Shown here: positions 1 through 7,815 of the stretch, one piece after another
Numbering within the stretch: the first letter of the stretch is position 1
How the letters are laid out: the number at the start of each line of letters is the position of its first letter
Source of the DNA: Paracoccaceae bacterium
GTDB taxonomy: Bacteria > Pseudomonadota > Alphaproteobacteria > Rhodobacterales > Rhodobacteraceae
DNA: 32,765 nt
Direction of reading: 5' to 3'
Assembly: GCA_023260655.1 (NCBI GenBank)
Contig: JALQUU010000030.1
Coordinates: 1-32,765 of the forward strand
Notes under the pieces: generated by a model
What the model saw: the letters and a program-made list of their open reading frames with translations, nothing else
Database searches by the model: none
What the model was told of the DNA's origin: nothing
Made by a program: the position numbers and the translations under genes

Positions 1-624
1 ATGAACTTCCTTCCTGATGTGTATGTACCATGCGAAATTTGTCATGGTGCGCGCTACAACAGAGAGACTCTGGAAGTGCATTACAAAGGTAAGACCATCG
101 CAGAAGTACTTGATATGCCCATCGAAGTTGCATACGAATTCTTTGAATCTGTTCCAACAATCGCTCGCTATCTCAAAACGTTATGTGATGTTGGCCTTGG
201 CTATGTCCGTCTCGGACAGTCTGCTCCGACTCTTTCAGGTGGCGAAGCGCAGCGCGTAAAGTTGGCAACGGAATTGCAACGTCGATCAACAGGAAGAACG
301 ATTTATGTCTTAGATGAACCCACAACAGGGCTTCATTTTGAAGATGTCAATAAATTGCTCGGAGTTCTCAAGCGCTTAGTTGAATCAGGAAATACTGTGA
401 TTGTGATTGAACATAATTTAGATGTCATTAAGTCATCTGATTGGGTGATTGATATGGGTCCAGAAGGTGGATTTAGAGGCGGCACTGTTGTTGCGGAAGG
501 AACTCCCGAACAAGTTGCAAAGGTATCCGCTAGTTATACCGGACAATTTTTAGCTGAGATTTTGCAATCAAATCGCGCAGTGGCGCCAAAAAAAGTAGCG
601 GCAACGAAATCAGCTAAGAAGTAG
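1..624 (+). CDS. uvrA: UvrA, C-terminal fragment (excinuclease ABC subunit A), actinobacterial type
   Basis: Last ~207 residues of the ATPase that finds DNA lesions in nucleotide excision repair; the 5' part lies outside the window, so the Met at base 1 is internal. The fragment shows a zinc-finger CxxC (CEIC near residue 12), the ABC signature [12 protein letters not shown] (about residues 78-89), Walker [15 protein letters not shown], and the switch region [12 protein letters not shown]. It ends in a Lys/Ala-rich tail. Sequence style and the uvrA-uvrC order match Actinobacteria rather than the Rhodobacteraceae that fill the rest of the window, and the DNA is visibly AT-richer. uvrC starts 5 bases after the stop. 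The family call is secure; the actinobacterial origin is inferred from remembered family sequences. Confidence 0.93.
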   Translation: MNFLPDVYVPCEICHGARYNRETLEVHYKGKTIAEVLDMPIEVAYEFFESVPTIARYLKTLCDVGLGYVRLGQSAPTLSGGEAQRVKLATELQRRSTGRTIYVLDEPTTGLHFEDVNKLLGVLKRLVESGNTVIVIEHNLDVIKSSDWVIDMGPEGGFRGGTVVAEGTPEQVAKVSASYTGQFLAEILQSNRAVAPKKVAATKSAKK

Positions 625-629
625 ATCTC

Positions 630-1098
630 ATGGCAAATCCCGCCAGTTATCGGCCCTCACAAATTCCAGAAGAACCTGGGGTATATCGCTTCTTCAATCA
701 GGCCGAGAAGGTGATCTATGTAGGGAAAGCAAAGAATCTCAAGAATCGCCTCTCAACCTACTTTGGCTCACATCTGACTAATAAAACTCGCAGAATGGTG
801 CATGAAGCAGTTCGGGTTGATTGGACCATCGTTGCGACTGAATTAGAAGCTCTGGCACTTGAATTTTCTTGGATTAAACAATTTCAACCTACCTACAATG
901 TGCAGTTTAAGGATGACAAGTCCTATCCCTATCTAGCAATCTCTCTCAGCGATGAATACCCGCGAGTCTTCATCACTCGAAATGAAAAGCGTCCTGGACT
1001 TAAATATTTTGGGCCATATACAAATGCTTGGGCGCTGCGCAATACCTTTGAAGTGCTTTTAAAGGTTTATCCGGTTCGTTCTTGTAGCGCAGGTAATT
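630..1098 (+). CDS. uvrC: UvrC, N-terminal fragment, cut off at a sequence join
   Basis: N-terminal ~155 residues of the excinuclease nuclease subunit. The GIY-YIG endonuclease domain is clear: PGVYRF near residue 16, VIYVGKAKNLKNRL near residues 28-41, and the following FKDDKSYPYLAI and FGPYTNAW blocks. The family normally runs past 600 residues with a UvrB-binding motif and RNase H-like and HhH domains, all absent here. Homology stops after PVRSCSAG (about base 1095). The open frame then reads on as Pro/Arg-rich nonsense to a stop at 1170-1172, because from about 1096 the DNA encodes the end of ccmC in another frame. The end coordinate is therefore the estimated join, not a real stop. Confidence 0.9.
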
Positions 1099-1110
1099 TT
1101 CATCGCGCTT
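1085..1110. other. Junction between two unrelated genomes (probable assembly chimera)
   Basis: Left of this point the DNA is AT-richer and encodes an actinobacterial-type uvrA-uvrC; right of it the DNA is GC-rich and encodes Rhodobacteraceae ccmC-ccmD-ccmG. Both genes at the join are cut in mid-frame: uvrC loses its C-terminal three quarters and ccmC its N-terminal part. I see no transposase, integrase, att-like repeat or tRNA here. The exact base cannot be fixed because a few bases fit both sides. Confidence 0.85.
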
Positions 1111-1185
1111 GTCTTCCTGCGCACCCAAACCGAAATCCGCGCCCGCCGGATGCGCGCGCTTCTGGCCCGTGAGAGACTGAACTGA
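1096..1185 (+). CDS. ccmC: CcmC, C-terminal end only (heme exporter protein)
   Basis: An open stretch of 29 codons ending in TGA reads as the end of a last transmembrane helix (FIALVFLRTQ) followed by a basic cytoplasmic tail (about 15 residues rich in Arg, ending RERLN). It lies directly before ccmD and overlaps it by one base in a TGATG arrangement, as expected of a ccmC-ccmD operon. The rest of ccmC is missing because of the join with uvrC. CcmC handles heme and loads CcmE in cytochrome c maturation. The identification rests on position and the short tail, so it is good but not certain. Confidence 0.65.
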   Translation: MFIALVFLRTQTEIRARRMRALLARERLN

Positions 1186-1340
1186 TGCCCGATCTTGGTA
1201 AATACGCCGCCGAGGTTCTCGCCTCCTACGGCCTCTCCATCGCGATCCTTCTGGTTCTCGTCGCGGCTTCGATCCGCCACGCCAAACGGACCAGCGCCGC
1301 CCTTGAAGAGGTCGAAGCCCGGAGAAAACAGAATGGCTAA
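1185..1340 (+). CDS. ccmD: CcmD, small membrane protein of cytochrome c maturation
   Basis: A 51-residue protein starting MPDLGKYAAEVLASYG. It has one transmembrane helix (about residues 12-30, SIAILLVLVAAS) and a basic C-terminal tail (RHAKRTSAALEEVEARRKQNG). This is the usual CcmD layout: a short periplasmic N-terminus with the conserved Lys-Tyr, one helix, and a charged cytoplasmic tail. The family helps release heme-loaded CcmE from the CcmABC complex. The start ATG shares one base with the upstream stop, and the 3' end overlaps ccmG by 8 bases, so the three genes look translationally coupled. Confidence 0.85.
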   Translation: MPDLGKYAAEVLASYGLSIAILLVLVAASIRHAKRTSAALEEVEARRKQNG

Positions 1341-1869
1341 AATCTCGCCTCTGATGGTGCTGCCGCCCGTGGTTTTCGCAGGCATCGCCGCGATGTTCTT
1401 CTTCGGTATGCAGCGCGAGGATGCCAACCAGTTGCCCACGGCATTGGCCGGAAAATCCGCGCCTGCCGTTGAAGTAACGCAACTTGCCGATCAGGCGCAG
1501 ATCTCCGACGCCGATCTGCGCGATGGCCGCGTGAAGCTCGTGAATTTCTGGGCCTCTTGGTGCGCCCCGTGCCGCGCTGAACACGCTAGCTTGATGCAGC
1601 TCGCGGGCGAGGGTATCCCGATCTACGGTGTGAATTACAAAGACAAGCCCGAGAATGCGCTGGCCTTCTTGGCAGAGCTTGGAAACCCGTTCGAGAAACT
1701 CGGTGCCGATAGCACAGGGCGCATGGGGTTGAACTGGGGCCTTTATGGCGTGCCGGAAACCTATCTGATCAATGGTGAGGGCAAGATCCTCCTGCGGCAC
1801 GCAGGACCAATCACGCAACGCGTGGTCGATGGAACGATCAAACCTGCTCTGGCTGCAGCGCAAAAATAG
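1333..1869 (+). CDS. ccmG: CcmG/DsbE, periplasmic thiol:disulfide reductase for cytochrome c maturation
   Basis: 178 residues. An N-terminal membrane anchor (about residues 5-24, LMVLPPVVFAGIAAMFFFG) is followed by a periplasmic thioredoxin fold. The active site is WCAPC with Cys77 and Cys80, inside FWASWCAPCRAEHASL. GVPETYLI supplies the cis-Pro loop typical of DsbE. CcmG keeps the apocytochrome CxxCH cysteines, or CcmH, reduced so that heme can be attached. The start is the ATG at 1333, overlapping ccmD by 8 bases; an upstream in-frame start would run back into ccmD. The ccmCDG order supports the function. The convergent acnA follows after a shared non-coding gap with a terminator. Confidence 0.93.
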   Translation: MAKISPLMVLPPVVFAGIAAMFFFGMQREDANQLPTALAGKSAPAVEVTQLADQAQISDADLRDGRVKLVNFWASWCAPCRAEHASLMQLAGEGIPIYGVNYKDKPENALAFLAELGNPFEKLGADSTGRMGLNWGLYGVPETYLINGEGKILLRHAGPITQRVVDGTIKPALAAAQK

Positions 1870-1872
1870 CGC

Positions 1873-1971
1873 TTAGGCGACCGAGAACATCCACATCAAA
1901 ATGACTGCAACCGCTGCGCATTCCGCAACGGGCAGGGGAAAATTTGTAAAGAAGCGGCGAAAAACTGTCAT
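1873..1971 (-). CDS. Possible 32-residue single-pass membrane microprotein
   Basis: On the minus strand in the gap between ccmG and acnA an ORF reads MTVFRRFFTNFPLPVAECAA and then a hydrophobic run (VAVILMWMFSVA) to a TAA. A basic amphipathic start followed by one predicted membrane helix is typical of small membrane proteins. I see no good Shine-Dalgarno sequence before the ATG, and the length alone could be chance. I do not recognise a family. Confidence 0.25.
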   Translation of the reverse strand: MTVFRRFFTNFPLPVAECAAVAVILMWMFSVA

Positions 1972-2045
1972 GACTATTGTCTAGCAGCTTCCCATTTACG
2001 CAAGGTAAACGATAACGGATATCGTAATGCGCAAAAGTATATAAA

Positions 2046-2073
2046 ATGCCCCGGAGATTGCTCTCCGGGGCAT
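2046..2073 (-). terminator. Intrinsic terminator downstream of acnA
   Basis: A perfect 12-bp stem (ATGCCCCGGAGA / TCTCCGGGGCAT) with a 4-base loop. Read on the minus strand it is followed by a T-rich run (TTTTAT), 25 bases after the acnA stop. On the plus strand the following bases are not T-rich, so it serves acnA best and may help stop ccm transcription. Confidence 0.8.
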
Positions 2074-2097
2074 TCTCATCTGTCAGCCCGGATCGGA

Positions 2098-4794
2098 TCA
2101 GGCCGAAGATTTCGCGAGGTTACGCAGCACGTAATGCAGCACACCGCCGTTTTCGATGTATTCGATCTCCACCTCGGTATCGATCCGGCACTTGATCTGG
2201 ATCGTCTTGGTGGTGCCATCCTTGTAGGTGATGTGGCACGGCACCAGCGAGAGTGGCTTGAGATTGCCTTCCAGCCCTTCGATCGAGACCACTTCGTCCC
2301 CGGTCAGGCCGAGCGACTTGCGGTTCTGGCCTTCGGTGAACTCGAAGGGGATCACGCCCATGCCAACGAGGTTGGAACGGTGGATACGCTCGAAGCTCTC
2401 CGCGATCACGGCTTTGACGCCGAGAAGCGCGGTGCCCTTGGCTGCCCAGTCACGCGACGAACCTGCGCCGTATTCGATGCCGCCGAAGATCACGAGGGGC
2501 GTGCCCTCTTCCTGATAGGCCATCGAAGCGTCGAAGATCGAGGTCTGTTGGCCATCGGGGCCCTTGGTGTAGCCGCCTTCAACGCCATCGAGCATCTCGT
2601 TCTTGATGCGGATATTGGCGAAGGTGCCGCGCATCATGATCTCGTGGTTACCACGGCGCGAGCCGTAGGAGTTGAAGTCCACCGGAGCAACTTGGCGTTC
2701 GGTGAGGTACTTGCCAGCGGGGGTGCCCGCCTTGAAGGAACCAGCCGGGCTGATATGGTCGGTGGTGATCATGTCGCCCAGAAGGGCGAGAACACGCGCG
2801 CCGGAGACGTTCTTGATCGCGCCCTTTTCAGCGCCCATCCCACGGAAGTAGGGCGGGTTCTGGATGTAGGTCGAGGTTGCCGGCCAGTCGTAGGTTTCCG
2901 ACTCGGTCACCTTCACGCCCTGCCACTTCTCGTCGCCCTTGAACACATCGGCGTATTTCTTCTGGAAGGCTTCGCGCGTCACGGTGGCGTGCACGAGGTC
3001 AGCGATTTCCTTGTTGGTCGGCCAGATGTCTTTCAGGTAAATCGGCTTGCCATCTTTCGAGGTGCCAATCGGTTCGCTCGTCAGGTCGATGTTCATGTCG
3101 CCCGCGATGGCATAGGCCACCACGAGGGGCGGGGAGGCGAGGTAGTTCGCGCGCACGTCCGGCGAGATACGGCCTTCGAAGTTCCGGTTGCCCGAGAGCA
3201 CAGCCGTCGCCACGAGGTCACCCTCGGCAATCGCTGCCGAGATTTCCGGCTGCAAGGGGCCGGAGTTACCGATGCAGGTGGTGCAGCCATAGCCCACGAG
3301 GTTGAAGCCCACGGCATCCAGATCTTCCTGAAGGCCAGCAGCGTTCAGGTATTCCGACACCACCTGGGATCCGGGTGCGAGCGAGGTCTTTACCCACGGC
3401 TTACGGGTGAGGCCAAGCGCGCGCGCCTTGCGTGCCACGAGGCCTGCGCCGATCAGCACATAGGGGTTCGAAGTGTTGGTGCAGGAAGTGATCGAGGCGA
3501 TCACGACCTTGCCCGAGGACATCGTGTAGTCTTCGCCCTTCACGGCGACTTCCTTGCCGAGCGGGCGCTTGAAGCTTGCGTCCATCTCCTTGGCGAAGGA
3601 GGCCTTCGCGTCGGTCAGCGGCAGGTAGTCCTGCGGGCGCTTCGGACCGGAGATCGCCGGAACGATGGTCGCCATGTCGAGTTCGAGGGTCGAGGTGTAA
3701 ACCGGATTGTAATCTGAACCGCGCCAGAACCCGTTTTCCTTCGCATAGGCTTCGACAAGCGCGATACGGTCTTCTTCGCGGCCCGTCTGGCGGAGGTAGC
3801 GCAGGGTTTCGCCGTCGATCGGGAAGAAGCCGCAGGTCGCGCCGTATTCCGGTGCCATGTTGGCGATGGTGGCACGGTCTGCCAGCGGCAGGTGGTCGAG
3901 GCCTTCGCCGTAGAATTCAACGAACTTGCCCACAACGCCATGCTTGCGGAGCATCTGCACCACTTTCAGCACGAGGTCGGTTGCGGTGGTGCCTTCCACC
4001 ATCTGGCCCGTCAGCTTGAAGCCCACGACTTCGGGGATCAGCATCGAAACCGGCTGGCCGAGCATTGCGGCTTCCGCTTCGATACCACCCACACCCCAGC
4101 CGAGAACCGCAAGGCCGTTCACCATGGTGGTGTGGCTGTCGGTGCCGACGAGCGTGTCGGGGTAAGCGACGGTCTCACCGGCTTGGTCCGTATCGGTCCA
4201 GACAGTCTGCGCGAGGTATTCGAGGTTCACTTGGTGGCAGATGCCCGTTCCGGGCGGAACCACACGGAAGTTCTGGAATGCGTTCTGGCCCCACTTCAGG
4301 AACACGTAGCGCTCCATGTTGCGCTCGTATTCCAGATCCACGTTCTTCTGGAACGCGCGCGGGTTGCCGAATTCGTCGATCATGACCGAGTGGTCGATCA
4401 CGAGGTCGACGGGGTTCAGCGGGTTGATCTTCTGGGCGTCGCCGCCGAGGCCTTTGATGCCGTCGCGCATTGCGGCGAGGTCAACCACAGCCGGAACGCC
4501 GGTGAAGTCCTGCATCAGAACGCGGGCTGGGCGGTAGGCGATCTCGCGCGGGTTCTGGCCGCCCTTGGCGCCCCATTCCGCGAAGGCCTTGATGTCTTCT
4601 ACCGAAACGGTGCGGCCGCCATCTTCGAAGCGGAGCATGTTTTCCAAGACCACTTTCAGCGAAGCGGGCAGCTTCGAGAAGTCGCCGAGGCCAGCAGCTT
4701 GCGCGGCCGGAATCGAGTAATAGGAAATGGTCTTGCCGCCGGCACTGAGCGTGCGGCGGGTCTTTGCGGTATCGTGTCCGACAACGATGGTCAT
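2098..4794 (-). CDS. acnA: Aconitate hydratase A
   Basis: 898 residues, the usual AcnA/IRP length. It isomerises citrate to isocitrate through cis-aconitate in the TCA cycle, using a [4Fe-4S] cluster. The three cluster cysteines are Cys438 (ITSCTNTSNP) and Cys504/Cys507 (GYGCTTCIGNSG). Other family blocks are DSHTTMVNGLAVLGWGVGG in the N-terminal half and GIEYGAGSSRDWAAKG in the C-terminal swivel domain. The start ATG at 4794 has GGGAGG about 6 bases upstream; a longer in-frame opening to 4938 has no family similarity and was rejected. The gene is monocistronic with its own terminator and is divergent from the DUF1223 gene. Its position beside the ccm genes is a Rhodobacteraceae arrangement as I recall it. 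Confidence 0.97.
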   Translation of the reverse strand: MTIVVGHDTAKTRRTLSAGGKTISYYSIPAAQAAGLGDFSKLPASLKVVLENMLRFEDGGRTVSVEDIKAFAEWGAKGGQNPREIAYRPARVLMQDFTGVPAVVDLAAMRDGIKGLGGDAQKINPLNPVDLVIDHSVMIDEFGNPRAFQKNVDLEYERNMERYVFLKWGQNAFQNFRVVPPGTGICHQVNLEYLAQTVWTDTDQAGETVAYPDTLVGTDSHTTMVNGLAVLGWGVGGIEAEAAMLGQPVSMLIPEVVGFKLTGQMVEGTTATDLVLKVVQMLRKHGVVGKFVEFYGEGLDHLPLADRATIANMAPEYGATCGFFPIDGETLRYLRQTGREEDRIALVEAYAKENGFWRGSDYNPVYTSTLELDMATIVPAISGPKRPQDYLPLTDAKASFAKEMDASFKRPLGKEVAVKGEDYTMSSGKVVIASITSCTNTSNPYVLIGAGLVARKARALGLTRKPWVKTSLAPGSQVVSEYLNAAGLQEDLDAVGFNLVGYGCTTCIGNSGPLQPEISAAIAEGDLVATAVLSGNRNFEGRISPDVRANYLASPPLVVAYAIAGDMNIDLTSEPIGTSKDGKPIYLKDIWPTNKEIADLVHATVTREAFQKKYADVFKGDEKWQGVKVTESETYDWPATSTYIQNPPYFRGMGAEKGAIKNVSGARVLALLGDMITTDHISPAGSFKAGTPAGKYLTERQVAPVDFNSYGSRRGNHEIMMRGTFANIRIKNEMLDGVEGGYTKGPDGQQTSIFDASMAYQEEGTPLVIFGGIEYGAGSSRDWAAKGTALLGVKAVIAESFERIHRSNLVGMGVIPFEFTEGQNRKSLGLTGDEVVSIEGLEGNLKPLSLVPCHITYKDGTTKTIQIKCRIDTEVEIEYIENGGVLHYVLRNLAKSSA

Positions 4795-5008
4795 AGAAAC
4801 CTCCCGTTTGGCGATTGCTGGTGAAGAATTCGCGCTTTCTCTGCCGCAAGCAGAGCCACCGATCAAGGGGGGTGTGACATTTTTGTATACCGTTGTGCAC
4901 AATTCGAGCGAAAAAAGCCGCTCTCGGAGGTCTCGCAAAACCTTGATTGGTTGTTTCAGCCGTTTTCATCCTACAAATAGGCAAGAAACCATAGGAAGAT
5001 GCGTCGCA

Positions 5009-5716
5009 ATGAAGCAGGCACTGAAAGGGCTCATTCCCGTCCTCACTCTCTCGCTCGCGGGCACATTTGCTGCTGCCGAAGAGCGTCAGGCAGTGGTGGT
5101 CGAGCTGTTTACCTCGCAGGGCTGCTCGTCCTGCCCGCCTGCCGACGAGTTCCTGCGCGAACTCGCCAAACGCCCGGATGTGATTCCCCTCTCCGTGCAT
5201 GTGGACTATTGGGACTATATCGGCTGGAAAGACGTTTTCGGTCGCGCCGAGCACACGGCCCGCCAAAAAGCCTACGCGACCTTCGCGGGCCGCCGTTCGA
5301 TCTACACGCCGCAGATGGTGGTCGGCGGGGTGCATGATGTGGTGGGCACCCATCCCAAGGACGTCGAAGACGTGATCCGCCGCCACCGTGCCTTGCCCCA
5401 ACTCATCGAACTCGACGCAGACCGCGCGACGGATACGTTACGAATCGTGGCCAAGGCGCAGGCCGCTTTCGCGCCGCCGCTGGAGGTTCAGGTGGTGCAG
5501 TTCATGCGGCAAGGGCATGTGGAGATCACACGCGGCGAGAACGCGGGCCGCATGCTCGACTATGCGAATGTCGTCACCGGCTGGTCGAAGATCGGCTCAT
5601 GGGACGGAAAATCGCCTTTACAGGTCACAGCCCCAGTCGCCGCCGATCAGTCGGCTGTGGTGATCCTGCAGCGCCCGGGCCCCGGCAAGATCGAAGCGGC
5701 GGTGTTGGCGGATTAA
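5009..5716 (+). CDS. DUF1223 family secreted thioredoxin-like protein
   Basis: 235 residues with a Sec-type signal peptide (MKQALKGLIPVLTLSLAGTF, cleavage near AAA-EE at about residue 23). The mature part opens with VVELFTSQGCSSCPPADEFL, a CxxC (Cys39, Cys42) in a thioredoxin-like setting that defines DUF1223. SVHVDYWDYIGWKD and YTPQMVVGG are further hallmark blocks. A periplasmic redox role is likely from the fold but no substrate is established. The ATG at 5009 follows AGGAAG by about 10 bases; extending upstream would run into the acnA promoter region. Its stop overlaps the stop of the convergent permease gene. Confidence 0.88.
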   Translation: MKQALKGLIPVLTLSLAGTFAAAEERQAVVVELFTSQGCSSCPPADEFLRELAKRPDVIPLSVHVDYWDYIGWKDVFGRAEHTARQKAYATFAGRRSIYTPQMVVGGVHDVVGTHPKDVEDVIRRHRALPQLIELDADRATDTLRIVAKAQAAFAPPLEVQVVQFMRQGHVEITRGENAGRMLDYANVVTGWSKIGSWDGKSPLQVTAPVAADQSAVVILQRPGPGKIEAAVLAD

Positions 5717-6588
5717 GCCTTCTTGCTAGCGGCTTCCCGATACCAGACATAAAGGCCCGCGCCCACGATCAGCGCGGCTCCGGTGAGTGTCCAGACATCT
5801 GGCCAGTCCTGAAAGAAGATCACGCCCCAGAGCGTGGCCCAGATCAGACCCGTATAGGCATAGGGAGCGAGCATCCCCGCTTCGCCAAGCCCGAGCGCCC
5901 GAATGAGGAACAACTGTGAAACCGTGCCGAAAGTGGCGATCATCAGCATGAGCGCGATGGCCGTAAGATCGGGGGTCACCCAGAAAAACGGTACCACACA
6001 TGTGAGCACCACAGCCCCGAATGCCGCCGTGTAGAAAAGCGAAGTCCAAGGATCATCGCCGCGCACGAAACGTGTCGCGAGATTGTAGCCGGAATAGGAA
6101 ACTGCCGCCATCAGTGGCAGGAGCGCTGCAGGCTTGAACATCTCCCCGCCGGGCCGGATCACGATCAAAGCCCCGATCAGCGCCACCAAGATCCCAAGAA
6201 TCCGGCGTGGCCCGATCTTCTCGCCCAGAAAGAGGGCCGCACCAAGAGTGATCAGAACCGGGTTGATATTCATGATCGCGGTCGCCTCGGTGAGGCCGAG
6301 ATAGGTGACCGAGAAGAAAAACAGCGTCGTCCCCGCCATCAGGAGCACGGAGCGCAGCGCCTGCATCCCCGGATGGCTGGTTTTCAGGACCTGCCGCAGT
6401 CGCGGTGCCACCAGCACAAAGACAAAAAGCGTTTGCCCCAGATAGCGCGCCCAGATCGCGGGCACCGTGCCCGTTCGTGCACTCAGAGCCTTTGCACTCG
6501 CATCCATGGTGGAAAACAGAAACACGGTCGCCAGCATGAAAAGAATGGCGCGGGTTTGTGGGGAAAATCGCTGCACCTGAGGCCTCAT
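5713..6588 (-). CDS. EamA/DMT-superfamily permease
   Basis: 291 residues, strongly hydrophobic, consistent with about ten transmembrane helices in two EamA repeats of five (roughly residues 12-150 and 155-287). The first helix reads AILFMLATVFLFSTMDASAK. The second repeat has the family-like GLGEAGMLAPYAYTGLIWATLWG. DMT permeases export or import metabolites such as amino acids or nucleosides; the substrate cannot be read from sequence. The start at 6588 lacks a strong Shine-Dalgarno sequence, so the exact N-terminus is less sure. The 3' end overlaps the DUF1223 gene tail to tail. Confidence 0.87.
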   Translation of the reverse strand: MRPQVQRFSPQTRAILFMLATVFLFSTMDASAKALSARTGTVPAIWARYLGQTLFVFVLVAPRLRQVLKTSHPGMQALRSVLLMAGTTLFFFSVTYLGLTEATAIMNINPVLITLGAALFLGEKIGPRRILGILVALIGALIVIRPGGEMFKPAALLPLMAAVSYSGYNLATRFVRGDDPWTSLFYTAAFGAVVLTCVVPFFWVTPDLTAIALMLMIATFGTVSQLFLIRALGLGEAGMLAPYAYTGLIWATLWGVIFFQDWPDVWTLTGAALIVGAGLYVWYREAASKKA

Positions 6589-6680
6589 GTATTGAACAAC
6601 CTGCGCAGCTCTCGTCTACACTCGGCCACTCGAGGCTAGACCAATGTGCGGGCAGGGTCCAGTCGGGGCCGTGCTTCTAC

Positions 6681-6728
6681 CTATGCCTCCTCTTCCTCAT
6701 GCACCTCAACAAAGGTGATCTCGCCTTG
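6681..6728 (-). other. fliG: In-frame coding tail of fliG beyond a premature TAG
   Basis: Directly after the TAG that ends fliG, the same frame continues for 15 codons as QGEITFVEVHEEEEA and then meets a second TAG at 6681-6683. A Gly-Glu-Ile step followed by an acidic end is the normal C-terminal finish of FliG proteins. This is probably the original 3' end, cut off by a nonsense change (for example CAG to TAG) or by a base-call error. Confidence 0.6.
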
Positions 6729-7742
6729 CTACTGCAAGTCCCTGAGGGCCTGCGCCATTTGCGCCATCGCCTCTTCGCCCACTTTCAGGCGCACCTTGCC
6801 ACGCTCCGCAATCTGCTCGCGCAGGGCTTCTGCCATCCGTTGCGACATGTTCGAGAGGATGAACTGCACAACCGTTGCGTTCTCTTCATCGGTTGCGGCC
6901 GCCAGCGCAGTCACCAGAACATCCTGCTCCACGGCGCGCGTCAGGCGCGGCACGTCGCGCGGCGCGAGGCGCTCGAGGATATGCGCGAAGGTAAAGAGCG
7001 ATTTCCGCACGCGGGCCGCAAAATCCTGATCGGTCTCGTCGAGCCCGGCCATCACCTGCTCCCGCATCGAAGAAGGCGACTGGTTGAGGATCGCGCCGAT
7101 CCGCGCCTCGGGCCCTTCGGTGAAGGCGCGCGGCGGCGCTGCATCGAGTTGCGACACGAGCGCCAAGCCGAGCCGCTCCACCGCATCGGGCGTGATCCCC
7201 GCTGTCTGGGAAATCGCGTAAGTCACGCGGCGGGCGCGCGGCCCGTCCATCTCCGCAAAGGCCTGCGCGGCTTTCGCGGTGTCGATCTTCGAGAGCACCA
7301 CAGCCGCCACTTCGATGCTTTCGCCCTCAAGCATCTTGACCAATTGCCGCGAGGGCAGGGCACGCAGGCGCGGCCACGGATCCAGCACTTGCTGCACACC
7401 GGCTTCCCGGCGCCTCCGTGCCGCCATCTCCGGGTTGATCTTTCCCTCCAGAACCGATAGCGCCCCGGTCAGCCCCGGCGGGAAAGTGACACCCAACTGT
7501 TCCATATCGTGCAGGAATTCATCCACCACCTGCGCCATGGTCTGGCGATCCACGAGCCGCATCGCGCTCATCGTTTCGGCCAATCCGGCCTGCGTAGCAT
7601 CGGGCAGCCCGGCCAAGGGCACATCATGCCCCGCTTGCCCGAGTAAACGGATGATAATCGCCGCTTTCTGCCGACGGGTCAGGCGGGGGAGGGCAGTTTG
7701 AGTATCCGCAGAAATTTGCGGAACGGGTTTCATGATCGCCAT
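6729..7742 (-). CDS. fliG: FliG-like flagellar motor switch protein, divergent and probably truncated
   Basis: 337 residues, close to normal FliG length. FliG sits on the MS ring, binds FliM, and transmits torque from the stator. The three-part architecture is recognisable: an N-terminal domain (LTRRQKAAIIIRLLG), a middle domain around LPSRQLVKMLEGES, and a C-terminal domain (SLFTFAHILERLAPRDVPRL, then ILSNMSQRMAEALREQ). Two hallmarks are degenerate: the middle-domain EHPQ reads ESIE, and the C-terminal torque-helix DDR reads APR. The frame ends in TAG and then continues in frame for 15 typical residues to a second stop. No other flagellar gene is nearby. AAGG precedes the ATG at 7742. Divergence could be lineage-specific or a sign of relaxed selection. 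Confidence 0.8.
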   Translation of the reverse strand: MAIMKPVPQISADTQTALPRLTRRQKAAIIIRLLGQAGHDVPLAGLPDATQAGLAETMSAMRLVDRQTMAQVVDEFLHDMEQLGVTFPPGLTGALSVLEGKINPEMAARRRREAGVQQVLDPWPRLRALPSRQLVKMLEGESIEVAAVVLSKIDTAKAAQAFAEMDGPRARRVTYAISQTAGITPDAVERLGLALVSQLDAAPPRAFTEGPEARIGAILNQSPSSMREQVMAGLDETDQDFAARVRKSLFTFAHILERLAPRDVPRLTRAVEQDVLVTALAAATDEENATVVQFILSNMSQRMAEALREQIAERGKVRLKVGEEAMAQMAQALRDLQ

Positions 7743-7815
7743 AGCGGGCCTTGTTCTGAGTATGCACCAGAACTAGCGCACAGTCGTGAACAAAGCCTGA
7801 ACGGTTACCCTGAAA

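Noticed and set aside
1-1100. Horizontal transfer island carrying actinobacterial uvrA-uvrC
   Set aside because: No integrase, transposase, tRNA target or repeat, and both genes are cut in mid-frame at one point; an assembly chimera is simpler. Not formally excluded without reads.
1000-1863. 287-codon minus-strand frame across the junction and ccmG
   Set aside because: It crosses the uvrC/ccmC join, overlaps the whole of ccmG, and shows no recognisable motif.
2134-3717. 527-codon open frame antisense to acnA, plus further long antisense frames over glnA (15854-17263), tig (20457-21791) and fabF (28730-30247)
   Set aside because: Each lies opposite a well-conserved gene; the translations are His/Arg/Val-rich without any family motif. 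Long antisense frames are expected in GC-rich genes with strong third-position bias.
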